Assembly: GCF_024494645.1 (NCBI RefSeq)
Contig: NZ_JANHDJ010000006.1
Coordinates: 186,001-250,000, forward strand
Direction: 5' to 3'
DNA: 64,000 bases
Source: Halohasta litorea
Lineage (GTDB): Archaea; Halobacteriota; Halobacteria; Halobacteriales; Haloferacaceae
A program made the translations under genes and the position numbers. The notes beneath the pieces are model-generated. The model had not been told where the DNA came from, did not search any database, and saw only the letters and a list, made by a program, of their open reading frames with translations. Shown one piece after another: positions 51,340-60,561 of this stretch; the stretch's first letter is position 1, and the number at the start of each line of letters is the position of its first letter.

Positions 51340-51536
51340 CCGAGATATTGTTTTTACCCTCCGAGAGATGGTGATGAATCGTGGTTGTGTGGAAAGAGAC
51401 ACACAGCCACCGATTCCGACTAGAGGGTAGCTCCGCCGTCAGGAGACTCTTCTAGATTCGTTCGCGGCCTCGCCTCAGGATTGTTTTATATTTCCCGAGA
51501 GGGGTGAGGAGCAGTAGAAAAGAGGTACTCAAAAAA
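51340..51536 (+). promoter_or_regulatory. PCNA upstream region: two promoter-like elements and a strong hairpin
   Basis: TTGTTTTTACCCTCCGAGAG near 51348 resembles the TTTATAGCC-type promoters. TTGTTTTATATTTCCCGAGA at 51481 is the TATA nearer the ATG (51537). Between them, GGTTGTGTG (51383-51391) and CACACAGCC (51400-51408) form a 9-bp stem with one G-U pair and an 8-nt loop. This may be a leader, a small RNA or a terminator. No gene longer than 18 codons fits. Confidence 0.45.
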
Positions 51537-52916
51537 ATGTCCCAAGCAGCAGACTCTCAGTCGAACGGAAGCACCGACACCGAAGACAACGACGCGGGCG
51601 GCATCGTGATCACGAACAAGCCGCAGACGGAACCGAGCGCGAGCGACGTGGAGAACAACCAGCCCGAGGCTGTTGAGGAGCCCGCCGCGGCCGACGAAGA
51701 AGTCGCTGAAGCGTCTGCCGTCGACGAACCCGAGTCGGAGCCGCAGTCCTCTGACTCTGTCGAGGATGTCGAGGAATCCTCTTCAGACGCACCCGACGCG
51801 GAAGGCGAGGGCCCCGCCGAGGCCGGCAAAGCCGAGGACGTCGAGCCGGTCGAGGAAGCCAGCACCGACGCAGCTGCGGTAGAGCCCGACGCCAACCCCG
51901 CCAGTTCCGCTGTTAGCGATGAGGTGACCGAAAGCGATACCGTCGACGAACCCGAAGCAGAAGTCGAAGCCGAACCCGACGACCTCTCCGAGGACGAGTC
52001 TGAGGCTCCGTCCGTGGATGCCGAGGAGGCGGCCACCGAGGAGGCGACCGAGGACGGCTCGACCAACGAGGAATCCGACATGAGCAACACCCAGGCCGAA
52101 CCCGAACCCGCACAGACCGACGATGGCGACTTCTCTGGAGTCGACGAGGACGTGAAGTCCCCGCCCCAGGAGTTCGACGCGATCGTGGAAGCATCCACCC
52201 TCAAAGACGCAATCGACAGCGTCGGCGTTCTCGTGGACGAGTGTAAGATCCGCACGTCCCCTGAGGGACTCCAGATCCGCGCTGTCGATCCCGCCAACGT
52301 GGGGATGGTCGACCTGACCCTCTCCGCTCCCGCGTTCGAGAGCCTCAACACCGACGTCGGCATCCTCGGTATCTCGTGGGATCGGTTCGAGAAGGTCATC
52401 GGCCTCGCGAACAACGGCGACCTCGTCCACCTGGACTACGACCACAAGACGCGCAAGCTCAACGTGGAGATCAACGGCCTCTCGTACACGCTGGCGCTCA
52501 TCGACCCCGACTCCATCCGCCAGGAGCCGGAGATCCCCGACCTCAACCTCCCGGCCGACGTGACCGTCGAGGGCTCGCAGATCGCGCGCGGTGTGAAGGC
52601 CGCGGACATGGTCTCTGACCACATCCGCCTGTCCGTCGACGACGTAGAACAGAGCTTCAGCTTCAGCGCGGAAGGCGACACCGACGACGTCGACCTCAAA
52701 CTCGAGACTGACGACCTCGTGGCTCTCAGTTCCGCTGCGCCCGCGGATTCGCTGTTCAGCCTGGACTACCTGAAGGACATGAACAAGGCCATCCCGAAGG
52801 ATGCCGAGGTTACGATGGAACTGGGCGAGGAGTTCCCCATCAAGCTCCACTTCGGATTCGCAGAAGGCCACGGGCAGACGACGTACATGCTCGCCCCGAG
52901 AATCCAGAGCGACTAA
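51537..52916 (+). CDS. pcn: PCNA sliding clamp with long acidic N-terminal extension
   Basis: 459 residues from the ATG at 51537 (preceded by a run of A). Residues about 212-459 are a complete archaeal [24 protein letters not shown], the centre motif [29 protein letters not shown], the interdomain region [18 protein letters not shown] and a C-terminal [11 protein letters not shown]. The first 210 residues are almost only Glu, Asp, Ala, Ser, Thr, Pro and Val, predicted disordered. Ordinary haloarchaeal PCNA is about 247 residues. The clamp should tether polymerases; the tail may recruit or exclude partners, or mimic DNA charge. Confidence 0.92.
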   Translation: MSQAADSQSNGSTDTEDNDAGGIVITNKPQTEPSASDVENNQPEAVEEPAAADEEVAEASAVDEPESEPQSSDSVEDVEESSSDAPDAEGEGPAEAGKAEDVEPVEEASTDAAAVEPDANPASSAVSDEVTESDTVDEPEAEVEAEPDDLSEDESEAPSVDAEEAATEEATEDGSTNEESDMSNTQAEPEPAQTDDGDFSGVDEDVKSPPQEFDAIVEASTLKDAIDSVGVLVDECKIRTSPEGLQIRAVDPANVGMVDLTLSAPAFESLNTDVGILGISWDRFEKVIGLANNGDLVHLDYDHKTRKLNVEINGLSYTLALIDPDSIRQEPEIPDLNLPADVTVEGSQIARGVKAADMVSDHIRLSVDDVEQSFSFSAEGDTDDVDLKLETDDLVALSSAAPADSLFSLDYLKDMNKAIPKDAEVTMELGEEFPIKLHFGFAEGHGQTTYMLAPRIQSD

Positions 52917-52949
52917 CGCGCTAACACCTTTCGAAAAGTCGGTTACCGA

Positions 52950-54206
52950 TTACCGATCGTTAATCTCCCGCATATCGTCTTGGAGGGACTGTCTCGTCAC
53001 TTGTTCCTCTATGCTATCGCCCTCCTCTTGAGGGGGCTGCCTCCAAGGGTAGTCTGGTGATTCAGATTCATCCTCCTCGTCCGTCTCCTGCTCGTACGGG
53101 CCTGTAGGCTCTTCCGGCTGTTGAGCAACTTCTTGGTTACTGTCCGGGGACTGAGCCGCTTGCTGATCAACGTGGGGCTCAGACGGGTGCTGATGTCCTC
53201 CATCATTTTGATACACTGTCGGACCCTCTGCGTGCGGATCACCCGCCGCCGCCGGATCAGGAGAGACACCACCGCGAAGCCGGCGCTCCTTATCTTGCCG
53301 CATATAGTATTTGATCTCCTTGATAAGCTCACTCGGGTTATCCACTCCGTGGAAGTGAACTTCGCTCCCACCCGTCCCCGCGGTGAAGAAGTCGATGTGT
53401 CCAACACCGTAGAACCGCTCCGGCGGCGGGTAGTGATCTTCGACGTTCTGTATCTCGTGAAGGTCGAATCGCTGTTTCGTCGTGTTGAGGAGGTGAGACC
53501 GGTGAAGGATCTGCCGGTTCGTAACGATGTGCCATGTCGACCCCCGCTCGATCGCCTGCCGGGTAAGCAGCACCACGGACAGACCAATGAGGAACAAGGG
53601 GAAATACCACCAGCGGTCAGGGACGCTCAGATCAAGTACGGAAGGTGTGACGAGCGCAAGCATCTCGTCACCATACCCTAACGGGACGCCGATCGTCACG
53701 ACCACCGCGACAACGAGCATCACGACCGCAACGAGGTACGGCCCCATCATCACCCACCTGCTCGGGTTCCCTTCGTGAACGATGAATTCGTCTTCCCCGA
53801 TCATATCGTCCGGGTAGAAGTACCCCGAAATCCCTTCTTGCGGGTCCGCAGTCCCGGTTATTCTGGGGAGTATCCACTGTACCCCACCGACCAGCAGATT
53901 CGACACTTTACTCGCCGCCACCATCACGATCAGCATCAGTTTAACGTGAATCGGGCCTTCCACATCGGACCACCCCATCGCGTTTGACTCTTCAACTTCG
54001 CCAGCCCCATACCGCTGACTTGGGGGGACATAGTCTTCAGGAAGTTCGTCGAACTGCTCCGATGTAGCCGTTGCTTGGTGCGGATCGGTTTGTTGCTCAC
54101 GGACTGGCGAGGTTGGTTCTCCCCCGTCTTGCCGTAGGTGTGGATCAGAGCCCTCGACACCGCGAGAAGTCTCACTACCGGTCGTCTCTCTATCGGATGG
54201 CGTCAT
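52950..54206 (-). CDS. Membrane protein with bacterial-PH-like (bPH2) domain
   Basis: 418 residues. Disordered N-terminus (about 1-80), a hydrophobic segment (about 88-112), then EDEFIVHEGNPSRWVMMGPY followed by two helices (about 155-178 and 200-217). A PH-like domain (about 222-315) includes WHIVTNRQILHRSHLLNTTK and HEIQNVEDHYPPPERFYGVG. A Gln/Glu/Pro-rich C-terminal tail ends in a helix. This is the YdbS/DUF304 arrangement. The long disordered ends are unusual. Convergent with the PCNA gene; function unknown. Confidence 0.75.
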   Translation of the reverse strand: MTPSDRETTGSETSRGVEGSDPHLRQDGGEPTSPVREQQTDPHQATATSEQFDELPEDYVPPSQRYGAGEVEESNAMGWSDVEGPIHVKLMLIVMVAASKVSNLLVGGVQWILPRITGTADPQEGISGYFYPDDMIGEDEFIVHEGNPSRWVMMGPYLVAVVMLVVAVVVTIGVPLGYGDEMLALVTPSVLDLSVPDRWWYFPLFLIGLSVVLLTRQAIERGSTWHIVTNRQILHRSHLLNTTKQRFDLHEIQNVEDHYPPPERFYGVGHIDFFTAGTGGSEVHFHGVDNPSELIKEIKYYMRQDKERRLRGGVSPDPAAAGDPHAEGPTVYQNDGGHQHPSEPHVDQQAAQSPDSNQEVAQQPEEPTGPYEQETDEEDESESPDYPWRQPPQEEGDSIEEQVTRQSLQDDMREINDR

Positions 54207-54344
54207 AATTTGTTGATCAACTCTCTTACAACCCCAAATTCACCCGCATACGATAATGCTTCCCCTCGTTTTACCCCCTCCCCCTCTTCAGCCAGTAGTC
54301 AGTTCAATCAATATAGTTATAACAAATGACTGCTAACGCCAGCC

Positions 54345-54599
54345 ATGCCCCGAGCGCATAAGAGGTCTCACACCGGTAGGTCAGTAGTGAACACTGGAAG
54401 CAGTGAACTTGGCCAGAACGAACGGTACGAGGACTGTGGCTCCTGTAATGAGTTAACAATTCACGAAGTCACCGTCGAATTCACATCAACTGGCTCAGGT
54501 GGCCCGAAGACCCACGGCAAAGCGCCGTTCCGAGTAACCAAGTGCCTCACGTGCGAGACGACATCGAAGCTGCGCGTGGGTTCGATGAAACAGAGTTAG
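54345..54599 (+). CDS. Zinc-binding small protein, 84 residues
   Basis: Two CxxC pairs (EDCGSCNEL near 30-35 and TKCLTCETT near 67-72) frame a beta segment, a typical zinc ribbon. The N-terminus is basic. A TATA-like TATAGTTATAAC lies 25-35 nt before the ATG. Small zinc proteins of this kind are common in haloarchaea and mostly uncharacterised. Confidence 0.65.
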   Translation: MPRAHKRSHTGRSVVNTGSSELGQNERYEDCGSCNELTIHEVTVEFTSTGSGGPKTHGKAPFRVTKCLTCETTSKLRVGSMKQS

Positions 54600-54716
54600 G
54601 CCATTCCAAAACGCCGGGGATCGGCCCCTCAGAGCAACAGCTTTGGCCAAAAACAGGCGGTACAGACCCTATCTGACAGAACCACATATTACACCCCGCA
54701 GCGGAGCGCCGACTGT

Positions 54717-54872
54717 ATGCCCACGTGTGAGAACTGCGAAAGTCACGTCACCGACAACTACGTCCGAGTCTTCACGCCGGACGGATTAGATAACCCGCGA
54801 GCCTGTCCCCAGTGCGATGACCTTATTCGACACAACGGACAGATCAGGAAGGCCCGTACCCCAAGATTCTAA
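54717..54872 (+). CDS. Zinc-finger micro-protein, 51 residues
   Basis: A short gene starting MPTCENCESHVTDNYVRVF and continuing with ACPQCDDLIRH. Two CxxC pairs, basic C-terminus. This matches the widespread haloarchaeal family of about 50-residue zinc micro-proteins. Its stop is 8 bp from the converging end of the helicase gene. Probable regulatory or RNA/DNA-binding role; not demonstrated. Confidence 0.7.
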   Translation: MPTCENCESHVTDNYVRVFTPDGLDNPRACPQCDDLIRHNGQIRKARTPRF

Positions 54873-54879
54873 CCGCCCG

Positions 54880-57800
54880 CTACTCCGGCTTTCTGGCGTC
54901 CCTTGCGATCGGCTCTATCTCCGAGAGAACGACGTCCGCTTTCACGTCTGTCCAGCCACTCGCCGACAGCTCCTTCGCGAAGTTCAGCTTTATCGTGTCT
55001 TCACCCGCGTCTCCGCTCTCGACCGTGTGTTCGTACACGAGCGGGACGATCTCGTTCTCAGCAACGCGGGTACTGACCGAGACCCACCCGGAAAGGCCAG
55101 CTTCCTCGCCGAAGTAGATCTTCGAGTACGAATCCGCACTGACCGCCTCACCAGTCCGACCACCCGTTTGTGCCGGTTCCTCGCTTGTGACGCTCTTCGC
55201 CGCGACCGTCTCTTCTGACCCCGCCTCCTCAGCCGTTTCTCCGTGTTCATAGCTGAGTGGCGTTTCCTCCCAGAACGTGGACAACGCTCGCCCCACATCA
55301 TCGGGGTTGGTCATGGCGAACTCTCGCTGCTCCTGTTCCGAGAGGTAGTCGTTGACGCCGTAGAACCCCGAAGATCCGTACCGTTCGTCGAGGAGGATCC
55401 GGACGCCGGTCTCCTCGGAGCCGCGGATCACGCGGCCGAAGGCCTGCCGAACCTTCCGGACTGCGGGAACAGTCAGCGCCGTGTCGAACCCGGACCCTTC
55501 CATACGGTCGTCGTAGGCGGCTTTGATCGCCCGGATCGTCGGCTGATACGTCGGCAGCAGCGGGATGCCAATCGCAACGACGCAGTGGAGCTTCCCACCG
55601 TCGTAGTCGACGCCCTCTGTGATCGTCCCGCGCGTACTCGTGAAGATGACCGAGTCCCCATCCGCGAAGAACTCCTCAAGCGTCCGGTCGGTCTCTTGTG
55701 AGGAGCTGGACTGGTCCAGATGGAGCCGCTTCGAACTCTGATCCGTTTTGACGAGTTCGTACGCCCACTCGGCTTCGTTGTAGTTCGGCATCGCGACCAG
55801 CACGTTACCGGGGCTCGACGCAACCTGCTTGATGACTCTCGCGTACTCCTGGCGAACCTCCGTCATCTCTAGCGGATCTTGGGTTGGGCTTCCGCGATTG
55901 TTATTGGTGTACTTCGGCAAGTCGCCGATCAGCGACAACCGATTCTCCTCGGGGAACCGAAGCGGGTACTGCTCGAACTCCGATGGCCGCTCACCGGGTT
56001 TCTCCTCTTCGTCGTCCTCACTCGGGTACGAGACCTCGTCGATACCCACGGCCTCGATGAAGACATCCTCGGGCTTGATGGTCGCGCTCATCAGCACACC
56101 GCCGCCTAACTCGGAGAACACGCCTTGGAGCTCTCGCCGCGGGATACAGTTGAACAGCTGGAGCTTCGGCGTCCACTGGCTGACCCAATCGGGGTACTCC
56201 CCCGGAACGGACTCTTTCGGACTGTGCTCGAGCACCACGTGCCGGTGGTACTCAACGAGGCCTTCGACCGCCCACCGCTTGAAGAAGTCCCCGACACCTA
56301 CACCTTGCGGCGTCCGGTCGTGGATGCCCTCTTCTTCGAGACCCTCATAGACGAATTTGAGGGCGAGCATCACCGGGTAGACCTTTCGGTAGGTTCCAGC
56401 ATCGTAGTCAGACTCTCGAACTGTCTCAGTCATGAGCGTGTCCGGATCGTCCGGGTCTTCAGGGTCGGTCAGCGGATGCTCGATATCGTTCAGGTTCCAT
56501 CCGTAGTCGACCGCCTGCTCCCACGTCACGTCGTCAAACTCCTTGCCGATGCGCTCGGCCCCGTACCCGAGGATCTTCTCTTTGACGTACCGGAGGAACC
56601 GCTCTACTTCAGAGAGATCCTTCACCGAGACCGAATACCCCGGTATCGTACTCAGCGCCTCCTTCGCGAGTTTCTTCGCCGTGTGCCGCTTCTCCGTGGA
56701 CAACCCCGACGACGGCGTCTTCTCGAAATCGCCGTTGGCGTAGTGGCGGGCGATTTCGACATCGGCGATCGCGCGGTCGAGTGTGTAGATATCCATCTCA
56801 TCCGAGAGCATATCTCGGACTCTGGATTCGATCTGGTGTGCCTCGTCGACCACGATGATGGTCTCTTGATCGAGGATGCCCGCCTTCTCTTCTGTGAGTA
56901 GCCGCGTCTGTGGGTCGTACAGGTGGCTGTAGTTCCCCAGCACTACTTCAGCGTCCGACGCGAGGTGCGCCATCGTCTCGTGCGGGCAGATGCCCCTACT
57001 GGCGGCCTTCTCGATCAGCTCGCGCCGGTCGAAGACGTGATCTTCGGCGTCATCGAAACTGAACGGGACAGACGGTCCACCTGCGAAGAACCCAGCGTAG
57101 AACGGGTCGAACTTACCCTGAAGGTCCAACGGCAACTGACCAGTCCCGCGGCGCTCAAGCACTGCCGTGTCGACAACGTCGTTTGTGTGAGGGACGTAAT
57201 CTGGGTAAGGCGTCTCCACCCCATCCACAACGAGGTTATCCGCAGTCTCTGCGCCACCTCTCTCCAGATCTGCCACGATCTGGCGGACGGCCTTCGCCCG
57301 TTCCGGGTCGAATCGGTAGTTCTCTCGGTGTTGCTCGGCCGCTTCCGAGGGATCACTCCAATCGTAATCGTGACGCGAAAAGTCCGGTGGCGTCATCCCG
57401 TCAGGCCAGTTCAACGGGATATTCGAGTCGAACCGGATCAACTCTGCCGTCATCTCACGGAGATCATCGATCTTCGCCGTAACAGGGTGCCGGTCGAACG
57501 GGGCGGCATCCGTGTAGGCGTACGGGAGCATGTCTGTCCGTCCGCGCATGACCACCGTCGAAACCGGGGATACACCGCTAGCGAGGGACTGGTTGATCCC
57601 CCTCATCTCTTCGATGAACTGCTTGAGTTGCTGTTTTAGCGGCGTCGTCACCACGACACGGGAATACTCGGGGAACGCCCCCTCTTCGCTACGGTGTTCG
57701 CTGAGGTAACTCCGGTCGCGAATCGCGTGGATTCCGGCAGTGACAGCCATCAGCGTCTTCCCAGTCCCACACGCGCCCTCGTGGACGTAGTAGCCGTTAT

Positions 57801-58035
57801 CGGCCAGTAGGTCGAGGAACGTGTCTATCGCGTCCACCTGGTCGGAATACGCCGCTTCATACCGAAAATACGGCGTCCACGCTTCGTCCAGCTCAGACAG
57901 GTCGATCGTATCCGACCCACCCGACGAATCCGACCCATCGCTAAGCACGAGCTCGGGTTCCATCGGCTCACCGCCAGTCACCTCTGGAGGTAGTGGTGGC
58001 GGATCTTCCCGGCTCGGATTATTGTCTTGGGGCAT
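54880..58035 (-). CDS. XPD/DinG-like superfamily 2 helicase lacking most Fe-S cysteines
   Basis: 1051 residues. Walker A HEGACGTGKTLMAVTAGIHA (GACGTGKT at 87-94), DEAH box in IIVVDEAHQIESR (near 395), motif VI RQAFGRVIRGSEETGVRIL (near 862). The order and spacing are those of XPD/DinG 5'-3' DNA helicases. Of the four Cys that bind the Fe-S cluster in XPD, only the one in RGICPHETM is visible between Walker A and DEAH. The C-terminus (about 980-1051) adds a small beta domain with a TRAM/OB-like pattern. Likely unwinds DNA during replication or repair of the element. Confidence 0.85.
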   Translation of the reverse strand: MPQDNNPSREDPPPLPPEVTGGEPMEPELVLSDGSDSSGGSDTIDLSELDEAWTPYFRYEAAYSDQVDAIDTFLDLLADNGYYVHEGACGTGKTLMAVTAGIHAIRDRSYLSEHRSEEGAFPEYSRVVVTTPLKQQLKQFIEEMRGINQSLASGVSPVSTVVMRGRTDMLPYAYTDAAPFDRHPVTAKIDDLREMTAELIRFDSNIPLNWPDGMTPPDFSRHDYDWSDPSEAAEQHRENYRFDPERAKAVRQIVADLERGGAETADNLVVDGVETPYPDYVPHTNDVVDTAVLERRGTGQLPLDLQGKFDPFYAGFFAGGPSVPFSFDDAEDHVFDRRELIEKAASRGICPHETMAHLASDAEVVLGNYSHLYDPQTRLLTEEKAGILDQETIIVVDEAHQIESRVRDMLSDEMDIYTLDRAIADVEIARHYANGDFEKTPSSGLSTEKRHTAKKLAKEALSTIPGYSVSVKDLSEVERFLRYVKEKILGYGAERIGKEFDDVTWEQAVDYGWNLNDIEHPLTDPEDPDDPDTLMTETVRESDYDAGTYRKVYPVMLALKFVYEGLEEEGIHDRTPQGVGVGDFFKRWAVEGLVEYHRHVVLEHSPKESVPGEYPDWVSQWTPKLQLFNCIPRRELQGVFSELGGGVLMSATIKPEDVFIEAVGIDEVSYPSEDDEEEKPGERPSEFEQYPLRFPEENRLSLIGDLPKYTNNNRGSPTQDPLEMTEVRQEYARVIKQVASSPGNVLVAMPNYNEAEWAYELVKTDQSSKRLHLDQSSSSQETDRTLEEFFADGDSVIFTSTRGTITEGVDYDGGKLHCVVAIGIPLLPTYQPTIRAIKAAYDDRMEGSGFDTALTVPAVRKVRQAFGRVIRGSEETGVRILLDERYGSSGFYGVNDYLSEQEQREFAMTNPDDVGRALSTFWEETPLSYEHGETAEEAGSEETVAAKSVTSEEPAQTGGRTGEAVSADSYSKIYFGEEAGLSGWVSVSTRVAENEIVPLVYEHTVESGDAGEDTIKLNFAKELSASGWTDVKADVVLSEIEPIARDARKPE

Positions 58036-58190
58036 TGTGATACTGAATATTACAACGGCTCCCCTCTTGAAGGTTGTTTGTTTCAGCGGTCTATTAGAGT
58101 ATTTTCGAGCCCTCAGCCGCTCAATCTCTCACTCAGCGAAGCTCAGATCGATTCTCACACCCGAGACCGTGGCACCTCCGCGAAACAGTT

Positions 58191-58862
58191 ATGCGTGGTA
58201 GTCGAGTCGGTGGATGTACATTGCCGATCTCCATCCCGCCGTGGCTATCCCAGCTTTACTACCTCCTCACAGCTCCTGGCGTGGTCATCCACGAATTAGC
58301 CCACAAGCATACCGCAGAAGACCTCGGCCTCGCCATTGCTGAATATCGGCTCTTCAAGTTCGGTAGCCCGGCAGGATACGTGAAACACGAGACGCCTAGG
58401 ACGTACCGCGGTATCCTCGCAGTATCAGCAGCTCCGTTCCTGTTGAACACGATGCTCGCTTTTAGCCTGTACCTCGCGATCGGCATCTCAATCCACTACA
58501 CAAGTCTCGAGTCTCTATCCTACCTCCAAATCGCCCTCCTATGCGGAGGCTTCTGGATTGCCCTCTCGTCGAGTCTCCACGCCTTCCCGAGCGCACAGGA
58601 CATCTCCAACATCAACACAGCGGCCAAGGCGAGATGGGCGAACACACCGTTGGGGAGTCGCGGGGTTCTTGCCATCCTCGCCATGCCGATATTCCTCCTC
58701 AAGCACCCGTCTGTCGTTTTCTCCCTCCCGCTTGTGGGCGTACTGCTGCTTCTTGACCGGGCAAGAGCCATCGGATCTCACTTCCTCTTTGCTGGAGCCG
58801 TCATCGCGACCGCGTTGTACACTCTCGACATCATCTATCCGTTCCTCGCGACAGCCATCTGA
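58191..58862 (+). CDS. Membrane protein with HELAH zinc-protease motif
   Basis: 223 residues with about five hydrophobic helices. APGVVIHELAHKHTAEDLGL gives HExxH at 34-38, in the first helix, as in M50/site-2-type and related membrane metalloproteases. Later segments (PRTYRGILAVSAAPFLLN) are compatible with that class, but a clear second zinc ligand (NxxPxxxxD) is not seen. It precedes the presenilin-like protease gene by 41 bp and is probably co-transcribed with it. Confidence 0.7.
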   Translation: MRGSRVGGCTLPISIPPWLSQLYYLLTAPGVVIHELAHKHTAEDLGLAIAEYRLFKFGSPAGYVKHETPRTYRGILAVSAAPFLLNTMLAFSLYLAIGISIHYTSLESLSYLQIALLCGGFWIALSSSLHAFPSAQDISNINTAAKARWANTPLGSRGVLAILAMPIFLLKHPSVVFSLPLVGVLLLLDRARAIGSHFLFAGAVIATALYTLDIIYPFLATAI

Positions 58863-58903
58863 GAGCCAGTTTCATAACACCTCGTTGTGAAGCAGAGACC
58901 ACA

Positions 58904-59656
58904 ATGGCCGAATCGAGCACGATCCAGAGCCACTCATATTCGCTTTACACACCCGGTGGACGTCGCACGCTCTTCGTCTCCCTCATCAGTATCGCGATTT
59001 TCACCCCCACGCTTCTAACGGAGTATCTTGAACCGGTTGTGACGTTCTTCCCGATCGTCGCGTTGGTCGCCATCGCGATGGTTCGAACCGGGTGGCCAGC
59101 AGCCATCCCCACGTGGACCATCTTCAACATTTTCAGTGTCTATTTGATGATCTACGCCGGCTATTCGTTCGGGACGAAGCTCCCAGCTACACTCCTCATC
59201 CTCTTTCTTCTCGGGATGCTGGTGTACGATCTGATCGGTGTGAAGGGTGGCCAGATGCAATCAATGGCCGCGAAGATGATCTCATACGGGATTCCGATCT
59301 TTATCCTCGTGCCTCACTCCAAGACCTTCTCGTTCGAGAAGTTCCGAGAGATTGTCTCTGAGGAGGGATTAGAAGGTCTCCACGGTTCGGATCATGGCAT
59401 CTCGATGCTGGGGATCGGCGATGGATTCCTTCCGGGCGCGCTCGCAGTTAGCGCCGGGGCGTACGGTGCTGCCGCTCAGTTTGGCGCACTATCGATCACC
59501 CTCCCGCAGTTCACAACCGCCCTCGGCGGCATCATTGGCCTCGGGCTTCTCATGTGGGCGGAACTTCCGAAGGCGATCGCCGCGCTCATCGTCTCCGTCC
59601 CCGGCGCACTGATCGGATTCGGAGTCGGCCTGCTCGTTGAAACTCTCGTCTTCTAG
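58904..59656 (+). CDS. Presenilin-like intramembrane aspartyl protease
   Basis: 250 residues, about seven to nine hydrophobic helices. Catalytic Asp pair: LVYDLIGV (D109) and ISMLGIGDGFLPGAL (D173), matching the YD and GxGD motifs of presenilin/signal-peptide-peptidase homologues. It should cleave transmembrane segments within the membrane. It follows the HELAH membrane protein, so the two may process the same substrates. Archaeal homologues are known, but the substrate here is unknown. Confidence 0.85.
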   Translation: MAESSTIQSHSYSLYTPGGRRTLFVSLISIAIFTPTLLTEYLEPVVTFFPIVALVAIAMVRTGWPAAIPTWTIFNIFSVYLMIYAGYSFGTKLPATLLILFLLGMLVYDLIGVKGGQMQSMAAKMISYGIPIFILVPHSKTFSFEKFREIVSEEGLEGLHGSDHGISMLGIGDGFLPGALAVSAGAYGAAAQFGALSITLPQFTTALGGIIGLGLLMWAELPKAIAALIVSVPGALIGFGVGLLVETLVF

Positions 59657-59678
59657 AAATTCACGGAGGGCTAAACGC

Positions 59679-60212
59679 CTACAGGTCGCCCGGCATGTGG
59701 CCCGACCCACCATCGCGATCGCGATTGTCGAAATCTGACCCGCTGACCAGAATATCTGACCGTGAGAGGACTCCAAGGATGTCTGAAAACGGCGTCCCGA
59801 ACATCTGGACAAGATCCGAGCCACACTCAGCGTAGTTTTTGTCCTGGATTTCGACACTCTCCAGAACAGGCGATTCTGCCTTTTTTCGGTCCACCACGGC
59901 TTCCAGCGCGTCGATGCTCTCAACTAAGCACTGTAGCGGATCGTGGTAATCTCGCGATTCGTATTCCAGTTCCAACGAAGTTGATCCCACGTTCGTCATC
60001 TGGGGCAATTCGTCGAACTCTCTCATCTTCCGCTGTGTGAATATCTGGCCGAAAACACGACCCCGTATTTCGAACATCTGTAGCCACATCGACAACGGCG
60101 GTGTAACGCTACGCGCCGGAATAAAATGGGCAGATACCACAGGTGGGCGAGAATACGAGACTACATTCTCATGTAGATCCGGTTCACTTCCAGGTCCATA
60201 CCTATTCTCCAT
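59679..60212 (-). CDS. Hypothetical protein, 177 residues
   Basis: Soluble, mixed alpha/beta, with a Gly/Asp-rich C-terminal tail. Segments FGQIFTQRKMREFDELPQMT and QCLVESIDALEAVVDRKKAE are helical. No motif recognised. A TTTATATTC element lies about 30 nt upstream of the ATG on this strand, giving a good leaderless promoter. Convergent with the presenilin-like gene. Confidence 0.6.
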   Translation of the reverse strand: MENRYGPGSEPDLHENVVSYSRPPVVSAHFIPARSVTPPLSMWLQMFEIRGRVFGQIFTQRKMREFDELPQMTNVGSTSLELEYESRDYHDPLQCLVESIDALEAVVDRKKAESPVLESVEIQDKNYAECGSDLVQMFGTPFSDILGVLSRSDILVSGSDFDNRDRDGGSGHMPGDL

Positions 60213-60561
60213 CGTTCTAACTTTTGCTTTTCATTGAGAATATAAATAGACTCCGGAGAAATCAAACGAACGTAAAATGATTTGAAATGACAGCACAGGT
60301 AATTTTTATACAACGATGGTAAAGTGAGTTGATTAGTGATTTAACTAGACACTTAACCACAAGTGATACAACCACTCCGCGAGAATGACTCGATGATAGC
60401 CTATGTACCAAGCCAAATCTCCACTGATTGCTTCGGAGTAATCTGTAGGGTGAGGCCCCAACGGCTACGAACTATGAAAACACAGACAACCAACCTATAT
60501 GGCTGGAACCGACCAGCCTCCGTAGGTGACGCTCACCTACGTCAACCGCCACAGATTGCCC
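60213..60561. promoter_or_regulatory. Intergenic regulatory region before the ribonucleotide reductase gene
   Basis: Holds the minus-strand promoter of the 59679 gene. On the plus strand there is a TATA-like TTTTTATAC near 60304 and a CCTATATGG near 60490. A hairpin GTAGGTG-ACGCT-CACCTAC lies at 60525-60543, ending about 18 nt before the reductase ATG. The enzyme needs B12, but I see no convincing cobalamin riboswitch core. No gene here. Confidence 0.35.

Noticed and set aside
51557-52414. Long Ser/Ala/Arg-rich antisense frames across the PCNA gene
   Set aside because: Mirror of the acidic arm and clamp codons; the sense strand is clearly coding.
60400-60561. Cobalamin riboswitch before the B12-dependent reductase
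   Set aside because: No convincing B12-box or core helices; only a simple hairpin.
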